A stretch of DNA of 64,000 bases from an uncultured Flavobacteriaceae bacterium (GTDB lineage Bacteria; Bacteroidota; Bacteroidia; Flavobacteriales; Flavobacteriaceae): contig CANMFQ010000012.1 in the NCBI GenBank assembly GCA_947497145.1, positions 91,744 to 155,743 on the forward strand, given 5' to 3'. Each line of letters begins with the position of its first letter. The first letter of the stretch is position 1. A program made the translations under genes and the position numbers. Positions 34,345 to 43,070 of the stretch are shown piece by piece. Below the pieces are notes generated by a model that saw nothing but the letters and a program-made list of their open reading frames with translations, made no database searches and was not told the origin of the DNA.

Positions 34345-37308
34345 ATGAATAACAGGAAATATCTGAACATGTTGCCTATGATGTTCCTATTTTTTGGAGT
34401 TTTCAACTTAAATGCCACTGCAAATAGTATGGCTAATAATAGTGTTATAGCCATACCGCTTACCGATTTTTTGACCGATCTAAGTAAAAATCATAAAGTA
34501 TTCTTCACCTATAACCCTACTGTTGTTGCTGGAATAAAAATAAATCTCGAAGAATATCAAAATAGCTCGTTAAAAGAAATAATCACTAAACTGGCAGTCA
34601 ATACCAACCTTGATTTTGAGTATTTAGGAAATAATTATTATGTAATTCATCCTAAAAAAGTAAAAAATATTATCACTCATAAAGTCAATACCGTAAAAGC
34701 CAATTTCAGCACCATTAAACATTTTATTGAGCTACAACACAGCGTATCAGGAAAGGTGCGCGACCAAAACGGATTAGTTTTGGGCGGTGTTAATATTATA
34801 GAAAAAGGAACAACCAACGGAACAAGCAGCGATTTTAATGGAAATTATACGATCCCAGTGGCAAAAAACGCAACCTTAATTTTTAGTTATATTGGGTTTA
34901 ACACCGTTGAAATTGACGTAAATGGACATTCAAAGATCAATACGACCCTTGCAGAGGGATTGTCATTAGATGAGGTCACTATAGTTGGCTCTCGAAACAA
35001 TAAGCGCACAGCTATAGACACGGCGGTGCCAGTAGATATTATTGATGTGGCAGCGGTAACCACACAAAGTGGCAAAATTGAAATAAATGAACTCTTACAG
35101 TATGCTGCACCTTCTTTTAATGCGAGTAAACAATCGGGTTCTGATGGCGCAGATCACATTGACCCTGCTACCTTACGAGGTTTGGGTCCAGATCAAACTT
35201 TGATCCTTATAAATGGAAAAAGGAGGCATCAATCTTCACTTATCAATATTTTTGGCACTAGAGGACGTGGAAACACAGGTACTGATTTAAATGCTATTCC
35301 CGCAGCAGCTATAAAACGAATTGAAATTCTCCGTGATGGTGCTGCAGCTCAGTATGGGTCTGATGCCATAGCGGGGGTAATAAATGTTGTTCTTAATGAC
35401 AATACAGACCGTATTAGTGGCTTAGTAAGTTATGGAGCATATAACAGTCATGCCCATGGAAATTTCCCAATAGGAACACCAAACACTTACAACAATCGCT
35501 TAGCAACTGATGAAGATGGCAATCAAATTGATGAAAATAAAAACTTAGATGGGAATGCCTTAAAAGTAGCTGCAAATTATGGTGCGAGTATTGGGCAAAA
35601 AGGAGGCTATATTAATGCTACTACCGAGTTTATAAAAAAGGAGAAAACATTACGACCAGGTTATGATTTTAGACGTGGTTTTGGAGAAGCAAGCATCGAG
35701 GGTTTTAATCTATTTGTAAACACAGCATACCCTATTTCAGAAAAAAGCGAAATTTATGCTTTCGGAGGCCGAAATTATAGGGATACGGATGCTTTTGCTT
35801 TTACCAGAAATCAAGGAGAACGTGTAGTAGTTTCAAAATTTCCTAATGGTTTTACGCCGAGAATTACATCAAATATTATTGACAACTCCCTTTCCGTAGG
35901 AATAAAATCAGAGCTTAAAAATGGCTGGGAAGTAGATCTTAGCAATTCTTACGGAAAAAACAATTTTCATTATTTTATAAAAGGAACCCTAAATGCTTCT
36001 TTAGAAGATGCTTCACCAACAGATTTTGATGCAGGAGGACATAGCTTAAGTCAAAACACTATCAATTTAGACCTCTCAAAATACTACAACCATATTTTAG
36101 AAGGTATGAATTTAGCTTTTGGGGCAGAATACAGAAACGAAAACTTCATCATTTTTGCAGGTGAACCTGGTTCTTATGGCACTTTTGATACTAATGGAGT
36201 TTTGATAACAGATCCTAGTCGTCAAACCCAACCTATACATAATGATTCTGGAGGACCAAGACCAGGTGGTTCACAAGGATTTCCAGGTTATAGTCCCGCC
36301 AACGAAATAAACAGAAGCAGGTCTAATTTTTCACTTTACATAGATAGTGAATTTGATTTATCAAAAACGTTTTTATTGAATGCTGCCTCTCGTTATGAGC
36401 ATTATAGTGACTTTGGTAGCACCCTTAATGGTAAATTGGCAGCGAGATTAAAAGCCTCTAAAAAAATGAACATAAGAGCATCTTTAAGTAGTGGTTTTAG
36501 AGCCCCATCCTTAGCGCAAATTTATTACAACCTAAAATTTACAGATTACAAAGGGGGTATCGCTACCGAAACGCTATTATCACCAAATAACAGTCCTATC
36601 ACTAAAGCCTTTGGTATAGAACAACTCAAAGAAGAAACAGCATTCAACGCAGGATTAGGTTTCACGGCAAACTTTGGAGAAATCGCGGCAACCATTGATG
36701 GCTATTATATTGATGTTCAAAATAGAATTGTACTTACAGAAAAATTTGACGCTTCAAACTTAGGAACAAATGTTGCTGAAGCACAATTTTTCGCCAATGC
36801 CGTCGACACTAAAAGTCTTGGTTTTGATGTTGTTTTGTCTTTTACAAAACTGCTCAATATAGGTAAAGTTTTTGCCACCTTGGCAGGTAACGTCAATACG
36901 ATGAAAATAGACAAAGTAAGAAATGATGAGCTAGATACTGATACATTTTTTGGAGCACGTGAAAAAGCTTTTTTATTAGCTTCGGCGCCAAAAAGCAAAT
37001 TTGCAATGCATATAGGTTATGAAAGAAAGAAATTTAACACTGCTATAGCAGCCACACGTTTTAGTAAAATCACTTTAATAGATTTTGCTGATACTGAAGA
37101 TGTTTATAATGCCAAAATAACCACAGATGTATATGTTGGCTATAAATTATATAAAAACCTAAATTTAAATATTGGCATCAATAACCTCTTCAATACATAT
37201 CCGGATGCACAAACTGATGGAGAAACAGAAAGTGGTGGGTATTGGGATTCTGTGCAAATGGGGTTTGGAGGTACTTATTATTATAGCAAATTAGGTTTTA
37301 ATTTTTAG
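34345..37308 (+). CDS. TonB-dependent receptor with STN signalling domain (copy 2)
   Basis: 987 aa from the ATG at 34345 (GTG at 34336 possible). After the signal peptide there is an STN domain at about 30-110 (IPLTDFLTDLSKNHKVFFTY, LKEIITKLAVNTNLDFEY). Such domains signal to FecR. Then come a CarboxypepD_reg-like domain (GKVRDQNGLVLGGVNIIEKG), a plug (GKRRHQSSLI, TGTDLNAIPAAAIKRIEILRD, GAAAQYGSDAIAGVINV), and a barrel with SLSSGFRAPSLAQIYYN, ending in SKLGFNF. The plug matches receptor 1 closely, so the two arose by duplication. No SusD follows. Ligand unknown. Confidence 0.92.
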   Translation: MNNRKYLNMLPMMFLFFGVFNLNATANSMANNSVIAIPLTDFLTDLSKNHKVFFTYNPTVVAGIKINLEEYQNSSLKEIITKLAVNTNLDFEYLGNNYYVIHPKKVKNIITHKVNTVKANFSTIKHFIELQHSVSGKVRDQNGLVLGGVNIIEKGTTNGTSSDFNGNYTIPVAKNATLIFSYIGFNTVEIDVNGHSKINTTLAEGLSLDEVTIVGSRNNKRTAIDTAVPVDIIDVAAVTTQSGKIEINELLQYAAPSFNASKQSGSDGADHIDPATLRGLGPDQTLILINGKRRHQSSLINIFGTRGRGNTGTDLNAIPAAAIKRIEILRDGAAAQYGSDAIAGVINVVLNDNTDRISGLVSYGAYNSHAHGNFPIGTPNTYNNRLATDEDGNQIDENKNLDGNALKVAANYGASIGQKGGYINATTEFIKKEKTLRPGYDFRRGFGEASIEGFNLFVNTAYPISEKSEIYAFGGRNYRDTDAFAFTRNQGERVVVSKFPNGFTPRITSNIIDNSLSVGIKSELKNGWEVDLSNSYGKNNFHYFIKGTLNASLEDASPTDFDAGGHSLSQNTINLDLSKYYNHILEGMNLAFGAEYRNENFIIFAGEPGSYGTFDTNGVLITDPSRQTQPIHNDSGGPRPGGSQGFPGYSPANEINRSRSNFSLYIDSEFDLSKTFLLNAASRYEHYSDFGSTLNGKLAARLKASKKMNIRASLSSGFRAPSLAQIYYNLKFTDYKGGIATETLLSPNNSPITKAFGIEQLKEETAFNAGLGFTANFGEIAATIDGYYIDVQNRIVLTEKFDASNLGTNVAEAQFFANAVDTKSLGFDVVLSFTKLLNIGKVFATLAGNVNTMKIDKVRNDELDTDTFFGAREKAFLLASAPKSKFAMHIGYERKKFNTAIAATRFSKITLIDFADTEDVYNAKITTDVYVGYKLYKNLNLNIGINNLFNTYPDAQTDGETESGGYWDSVQMGFGGTYYYSKLGFNF

Positions 37309-37408
37309 TGTATAGTAGCGGCGCATAATTTTGAACATTACCCTTATTTCGCTCTAATACTAAAAATGCTTCTAAAATTAATTTCAAAATTATAAGAATA
37401 ATAAAACA

Positions 37409-38326
37409 CTATAACTTTTCATTCAAATACCTAGATACTTGAGAGGCAGCTCTTTTATGACCGAAACATGTCCAATGATGATCGTCTACAAAAGACCATG
37501 TTTTATCTTCACCCATACTTAGTTCAATAACGTTAAAATTTTCATTTTTTAACAACTTAGTTAATTCTGCTGGGTTATTTGGTTTAACAACAAACACTAT
37601 ATTAGTTGTGTAATAGTTATTTTTCATAAATTTTACCAATTTTTGATATTTTATAAATTTATTTAGTTCTTTTTCTGTCTCATCTTTCTTTTGCGTAAGG
37701 TGTTGTTTCGTCTTTTTTTTAAAAATATTGAGAGGAAATCTTCGATACAAATAAAGCGGGAATTTTAAATTATATAATATCTTCTTTAACAATGGAGCTT
37801 TTACTTTTCCATAAATAACTTCATTTTCATCCCATTGTGTAATATCTTTTTTCCTTTTAATTGTGGATATACTTTCTTCAAAATCATTTTCACCCAAATA
37901 AATCAATTGTAGCTTTGGATTGTATTTCTTAAGTGCAAATTTAGATATTTCCATAGACTCTATTAACGTAACTCCAGACCTACCTAATTCAATAAAATTA
38001 TGATTTTCCAGATCATTTTTTAACAAAATGTCTTGATGACAATCTGAAGGGTTCATGAGATTTTCAATAAATGAATCCCCTATTATAGTGATTAAATTAT
38101 CATAAGATTCAGGAAGTGTTCCCGCCCATCCCTCGCTATTAATCTGCCAAGTATGACTTCTGTTAGTCCATGAGCCATTTTGATTAGGGATAAAATTTTG
38201 AACTCCTGTTGTATTTAATTTTCTCTGCGGAATGTCTGACGATAACACTAACACCCTTGCTACAATTTCTCCAAAGATGAACGCATATATAGTATAAATA
38301 ACTATTTTTTTTAAAAACTTCTTCAT
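37409..38326 (-). CDS. SGNH/AlgX-like hydrolase-fold protein
   Basis: 305 aa with an N-terminal membrane anchor or signal (IVIYTIYAFIFGEIVARVLVL). The SGNH block I nucleophile is in IIGDSFIENLMN. The C-terminal FVDDHHWTCFGHKRAA carries the Asp and His of the catalytic set. It is separated by only 2 bp from the upstream MBOAT gene, and MBOAT + SGNH pairs O-acetylate exported polysaccharides, as AlgI with AlgJ/AlgX does for alginate. It would act at the periplasmic face. It is the last gene of the leftward capsule operon. Confidence 0.75.
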   Translation of the reverse strand: MKKFLKKIVIYTIYAFIFGEIVARVLVLSSDIPQRKLNTTGVQNFIPNQNGSWTNRSHTWQINSEGWAGTLPESYDNLITIIGDSFIENLMNPSDCHQDILLKNDLENHNFIELGRSGVTLIESMEISKFALKKYNPKLQLIYLGENDFEESISTIKRKKDITQWDENEVIYGKVKAPLLKKILYNLKFPLYLYRRFPLNIFKKKTKQHLTQKKDETEKELNKFIKYQKLVKFMKNNYYTTNIVFVVKPNNPAELTKLLKNENFNVIELSMGEDKTWSFVDDHHWTCFGHKRAASQVSRYLNEKL

Positions 38327-38328
38327 AA

Positions 38329-39786
38329 TTAAAATTGAAAATATATAAATGATGTAGCAGCGTTATCGTCATAAAAAGCAAACAAACATATTATAACAAT
38401 AGTATACAAAGACAACCTTACATATCTAGATTTAAATTTAAAAGGTCTTCTTTCATCTTTTCGAATGACATATTCAAAGCATAAAAAACAACATACTAAT
38501 ATATAGTAGGGCCACATATCATAATTCAGAGGGTGTACATAATCAGTATCATCAAATACCGTAAAAAGCCTTTTGATATAATCAAAAGATTTTGTTAATG
38601 AATCCGACCTAAAAAATATCCTAGAAAATGTAACAATAATAAAAGTTAACACTACCTGTAAAACTTCAATTAAAGTTGGAAAGACAGTATTTTCACCTAC
38701 TACAGTATTTTTATAAATTGCATTTCTTCCCAATAAAAATACTGGTATGAATGCAAGAGCGTGAAATGCACCCCAAAAAATGAATGTCCAATTTGCTCCG
38801 TGCCAAAAACCACTAACTAAAAAAATGATACATATATTTCTAACTGCCTTAAACTTACTTACTCTTGAACCTCCTAACGGAATGTATATATAATGCCTAA
38901 ACCAAGTAGAAAGGGAAATATGCCATCTCTGCCAATATTCAGCAACGTTCCTTGAGAAATTAGGGAATTTAAAATTCGACATTAGTTCAAAACCAAGCAA
39001 TTTTGAGGAGCCTATTGCTATGTCTGAATATCCGCTAAAATCGCCGTATACTTGAAAACTAAATAGACAAGCACCTAATATCAAAGTAGAACTTGGGTGC
39101 GTACCATAATTGGTAAAAATATCATCCACTATAGGTGCTAAAGAATCTGCAATAACAATTTTTTTAAATAATCCCCATAAAATCAATTTTACTCCATCAG
39201 AAGCTTGCTCGTAATCAAATTTTCTCGCTTTAGTCATTTGCCCCAATAAGTTAGATGCCCTCTCTATAGGTCCCGCTACTAATTGAGGAAAGAAAGCAAC
39301 AAAAGTTGCAAATGACAAAAAATCTTTAGTTGGCATTACTCTATTATAATAAATATCCAAAGAGTAAGACATTGTCTGAAAAGTATAAAAGGAAATACCA
39401 ACAGGTAATATTATATTTAAAGTCCAATCACTTTTAATAGTGTAACCAAACAATTCAAACAGGTCTATAAAGGATTCTGCAAAGAAATTATAGTATTTAA
39501 AAAAACCTAATAATGAAATATTAAAAATAATACTACACCATAACCATGCTTTCTGTTTTTTCCTATTCAATCGATATTTATCAATTAAAATCCCTATAAA
39601 AAAATCAGCAATTGTACTGGCTATTATTAAAAATAAAAAACGCCAATCCCAAAGACCATAGAAGATATAGCTTGAAATTAAAATCAAACCATTCTGAATT
39701 TTATAGTTCTTTTTAAAAATAAACCAGTATAATAGAAAAACAATTGGCAAAAAAATTGCGTACTCTAATGAATTAAATAACATCAA
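38329..39786 (-). CDS. MBOAT family O-acyltransferase (AlgI-like)
   Basis: 485 aa polytopic membrane protein with about 10-12 helices. MBOAT signatures are WHISLSTWFRHYIYIPLGG and SGFWHGANWTFIFWGAFHAL, with the catalytic His at residue 329. It moves acetyl groups from a cytoplasmic donor across the inner membrane for transfer onto a surface polysaccharide by the adjacent SGNH protein. It is 54 bp downstream of the Wzc-like kinase gene, in the same direction. Confidence 0.9.
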   Translation of the reverse strand: MMLFNSLEYAIFLPIVFLLYWFIFKKNYKIQNGLILISSYIFYGLWDWRFLFLIIASTIADFFIGILIDKYRLNRKKQKAWLWCSIIFNISLLGFFKYYNFFAESFIDLFELFGYTIKSDWTLNIILPVGISFYTFQTMSYSLDIYYNRVMPTKDFLSFATFVAFFPQLVAGPIERASNLLGQMTKARKFDYEQASDGVKLILWGLFKKIVIADSLAPIVDDIFTNYGTHPSSTLILGACLFSFQVYGDFSGYSDIAIGSSKLLGFELMSNFKFPNFSRNVAEYWQRWHISLSTWFRHYIYIPLGGSRVSKFKAVRNICIIFLVSGFWHGANWTFIFWGAFHALAFIPVFLLGRNAIYKNTVVGENTVFPTLIEVLQVVLTFIIVTFSRIFFRSDSLTKSFDYIKRLFTVFDDTDYVHPLNYDMWPYYILVCCFLCFEYVIRKDERRPFKFKSRYVRLSLYTIVIICLFAFYDDNAATSFIYFQF

Positions 39787-39840
39787 TAAATAAATTTAAG
39801 AAATAAAAAAACTGAGTCCTTAGTCATTAAAAATGAGTCC

Positions 39841-42216
39841 TCAAAACTTCCACCATTTTTTTTGTGTTTTACCGTAGCCATAACCATATTTGCCGCCGTA
39901 ACCCAAATCTGATTCTTTTACATCATTAACCACAAAACTAAGTCCTTTAATCTTGCCTTCCTCTTGTAATTTCAAAGGATAACCTACAGCCTTGTTTTCT
40001 GTAACGCCGGCTCTAGTAACATAAATCATATGATTTGCATACTGACTGATTAGCAAGGTATCAGTTACTACCATTAAGGGTGCAGTATCAACAATAATAT
40101 AATCATATTTATCAGCAACCTCGTCAAAGAGTTCCTTCATACGATCACTCAAAAGCAGTTCTGCTGGGTTTGGTGGTATTCTACCTGAATAAACAACATC
40201 TATAGTATTATTATGAACCAGCATTGGGTTTACAATATCCTTAAGATTCAAGGTATTATCATATAGATACTCAGTGAGACCTGCATCCTTGTTTCTGGTT
40301 GGCTTAGCTCCTTTATCTACATTACCACCAGGAAAAAAGGTGTAAATTTTAGGATTACGAATATCAGCTCCTACCAAGAGAACTTTTTTATTAGTACTTG
40401 CTAAAATCATGCAAAGGTTAGTTGATAAAAATGTCTTACCCTCACCTGAAACACTCGAAGTTATAAAAATAATATTATTTTTCTCCCCTTTATTAGCTTT
40501 GGTTTTTATTAAATAATCAAGATTAGTTCTAATTATTCGTAATGATTCTGCAAGTACAGACCGATCTTCTTTAGCGATTAGTTTCTCTTCCTTCTTTGAC
40601 AATCGTGGTATTTCTCCCAAGATAGGCATATCAGTAACCACCTTCTCTAAGCCGTTCATATTATGTACCTTATTATCCAATAAGTCATTTGCGTATATTA
40701 CTGAAAAAGGAATTAAGAAACCAATAATTGCAAATGCCAAATAAATTACTTTCTTTTTAGGTGAAACTGGTAATCGGCTGACTGCATATGCATTATCAAT
40801 TGTTTTCGACTTTGGCGCTTGTGAGGCAACTGCTATTTGCGACTCTTCCCTTTTTGTTAATAAATAAAGGTACAACTGCTCTGTCGTTTGCTGCTGTCTA
40901 GTAATATCACGCAACAATCTTTCATTACTTGGAGAGGAATATATTTTACTGTTAAAACGTGCTCGTTGACCACTAAGTGAATTAACCGTTAAGCTTAAAC
41001 TATTAACGGTTCCTTCTAAACTAGAAGCTATTGTCTTTTTTAGTCCTTCTAAACGTTGATCTAAATTGACAATCATAGGGTTTTTTTCGTCAGCACTCTC
41101 CAAAAGTCTTCTACGTTCTAAAACCAGCTGATTGTATTGCGCAGTAGCACTAGCGACACCAGCACCTCCAATAGTTGCAGGCAACACATCATACCCCCTT
41201 TGCTGCTCAATAATACTACTCATTTGACGCGCCATATCTAATTGATTTTTCGCAGCAGATAATTCTTGCTGCGCAGCCATACTTGCACTCAAATTAATAT
41301 TCGCCTCTGCTGATATATCGGTAACACGTTTTTCTGTTTTAAAATCCTCCGCACTTTGATCAACATTTGACAAGCTACCATAAATGTCAGTAATTCGATC
41401 ATTAATGAATTTAGATGTTCTATCTGCAATAATCTGCTTATCCCTTATGGCGTTTTCATTATAAACTTTAATTAAAGTCTCTACAATATCTACAGCCTTT
41501 TGTTTGATATAATCTTCTAACCTAATATCTACAATGTCTGACCGCTCATCACTATTAGATATACTCGTCTTTTGTCGATAACTTAAAGCAACCAAATCAA
41601 CAGGACTTAGTAATACTTTTAACTTTTTACCTTTATATCTTTCAAAAATCCCTACATTAGGTGTAATAACAATATCACCAACAGGAGAAGGGATATTCTT
41701 TCCAAATGAATATACTTTTGCAGGTTTGTCCTCTTCTTCACTAAACCCAAAAGTTGTTGATGAAGCCAGTGTAATATAAAAAGAATAATTAGCATTATTA
41801 AGTGTAGAATCAGCGGTGATAAAATTTAAGTTTATTGGAGGATTCTCATACAATTCAGTATTGATAACATTTCCAATAATAGAAATTTTAGTATTTAATT
41901 TTAGTTGTTTAACAACGTCTATAAAATTTGACCTTGAACCAATAACTTCGATTTCATCAACCACCTTGTTTTTTCCACCACCTAGGACATTCAAATCCGA
42001 AAACGCAGAAAGTCCTCCGTTGGAATTTTCATCTTCCAATATTTGAATTTTAGCAGCAGCAGCATACTGCGAAGGTGTATATCTCACATAGATAGCCGCA
42101 ATAATTAGCATTAAAAGCACTGAAATAACAAACCATTTCCAATGTTTAGTATAGATTGAAAGAACTTCTTTTAAATCAATTGGATTACTCAAAGAAGATT
42201 CTGAATTTAAGTTCAT
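39841..42216 (-). CDS. Wzc-like polysaccharide co-polymerase / BY-kinase
   Basis: 791 aa. A Wzz domain with TM1 at about 33-50 (WFVISVLLMLIIAAIYVRY) and TM2 near 490-508 flanks a coiled-coil periplasmic part. The cytoplasmic BY-kinase has Walker A at about 585-595 (SGEGKTFLSTN), Walker A' (VLLVGADIRNPK), and Walker B near 708 (YIIVDTAPLM). A Tyr-rich C-terminal tail (four Tyr in the last 20 residues) is the autophosphorylation cluster. It controls chain length and export together with the Wza-like protein encoded 28 bp upstream. Confidence 0.93.
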   Translation of the reverse strand: MNLNSESSLSNPIDLKEVLSIYTKHWKWFVISVLLMLIIAAIYVRYTPSQYAAAAKIQILEDENSNGGLSAFSDLNVLGGGKNKVVDEIEVIGSRSNFIDVVKQLKLNTKISIIGNVINTELYENPPINLNFITADSTLNNANYSFYITLASSTTFGFSEEEDKPAKVYSFGKNIPSPVGDIVITPNVGIFERYKGKKLKVLLSPVDLVALSYRQKTSISNSDERSDIVDIRLEDYIKQKAVDIVETLIKVYNENAIRDKQIIADRTSKFINDRITDIYGSLSNVDQSAEDFKTEKRVTDISAEANINLSASMAAQQELSAAKNQLDMARQMSSIIEQQRGYDVLPATIGGAGVASATAQYNQLVLERRRLLESADEKNPMIVNLDQRLEGLKKTIASSLEGTVNSLSLTVNSLSGQRARFNSKIYSSPSNERLLRDITRQQQTTEQLYLYLLTKREESQIAVASQAPKSKTIDNAYAVSRLPVSPKKKVIYLAFAIIGFLIPFSVIYANDLLDNKVHNMNGLEKVVTDMPILGEIPRLSKKEEKLIAKEDRSVLAESLRIIRTNLDYLIKTKANKGEKNNIIFITSSVSGEGKTFLSTNLCMILASTNKKVLLVGADIRNPKIYTFFPGGNVDKGAKPTRNKDAGLTEYLYDNTLNLKDIVNPMLVHNNTIDVVYSGRIPPNPAELLLSDRMKELFDEVADKYDYIIVDTAPLMVVTDTLLISQYANHMIYVTRAGVTENKAVGYPLKLQEEGKIKGLSFVVNDVKESDLGYGGKYGYGYGKTQKKWWKF

Positions 42217-42244
42217 ATTAAATTTCCCTTATTTGTTAGATCAA

Positions 42245-43030
42245 TTATTTTGTTCTGGTAATTAATAAAATTGTAGACGTAATTAAAAGTGATGCTATAG
42301 AAACAGCTATCGTTGCACGATTATCTAATGCCGAAGCCGTAATTGCTGATTGATTGGGCTCTACATACACAACGTCATTTTGTGTTAAATAATATACGGG
42401 CGAACTCATAGCTTCCTTTTTAGTGAGGTCTATACGGGTATATACCTTGGTTCCATCAAAATCTCTTAGAACAAACACGTTTTTTCTTACCCCTTTTACC
42501 GTTAAATCTCCAGCAAGACCTAAAGCTTCAAGAATAGTTATTCGTTCACCATTAACAGCATATGTTCCTGGTTTTCTAACCTCTCCCAAAACTGTAACGG
42601 TAAAATTCTTTAAACGGATATTAATAATTGGATTTTTCAAATATTCAGAAAGTTCTTTACGTAGCAAAGCTCTTACTTCTTCCGAAGATAATCCTGCTAT
42701 TTTTAATTTACCAATTACAGGAAAATCAATCTCCCCATCCTTATCGATTAAATAGTCTACTTGTTCTGGTCGAATTCCACCTTCAGAAGCCCCTCTAAAT
42801 AAATTAAAAGGAGTACTTGCCTCACTATTTAAAGTAGATACATGTATACTTACCAAATCATCTACCTTAAACTTTGGAGTAAAACTATTTTCATCAACCA
42901 AGGTTTCATAGGTACCTGTATTTTGAAAATAAACAACATCAGTTTTTGATGCGCATGATGACAGCGCTAGCATGATTAAAAGTGAGACAATTGCAGGTAG
43001 CAAACCCCAACGATTCTTTTGTATTAACAT
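42245..43030 (-). CDS. Wza-like polysaccharide export lipoprotein (OPX)
   Basis: 261 aa with a lipoprotein signal (LLIMLALSSC, Cys26). It has the polysaccharide export domain (FKVDDLVSIHV, IDKDGEIDFPVIGKLKIAGLSSEEV) and a SLBB domain (VTVLGEVRKPGTYAVNGERITILEALGLAG). A C-terminal hydrophobic helix (TIAVSIASLLITSTILLI) is common in the short Bacteroidota OPX proteins. It forms the outer-membrane/periplasmic channel for the capsule together with the Wzc-like partner. Confidence 0.93.
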   Translation of the reverse strand: MLIQKNRWGLLPAIVSLLIMLALSSCASKTDVVYFQNTGTYETLVDENSFTPKFKVDDLVSIHVSTLNSEASTPFNLFRGASEGGIRPEQVDYLIDKDGEIDFPVIGKLKIAGLSSEEVRALLRKELSEYLKNPIINIRLKNFTVTVLGEVRKPGTYAVNGERITILEALGLAGDLTVKGVRKNVFVLRDFDGTKVYTRIDLTKKEAMSSPVYYLTQNDVVYVEPNQSAITASALDNRATIAVSIASLLITSTILLITRTK

Positions 43031-43070
43031 AAGCTTTAAAGTGTTATTTTTTTTGCAATAATAGTGAAAT

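Noticed and set aside
30116..37308. SusC/SusD polysaccharide utilisation locus
   Set aside because: The receptors have SusC-like N-terminal domains, but there is no SusD gene and the locus has the FecI-FecR layout.
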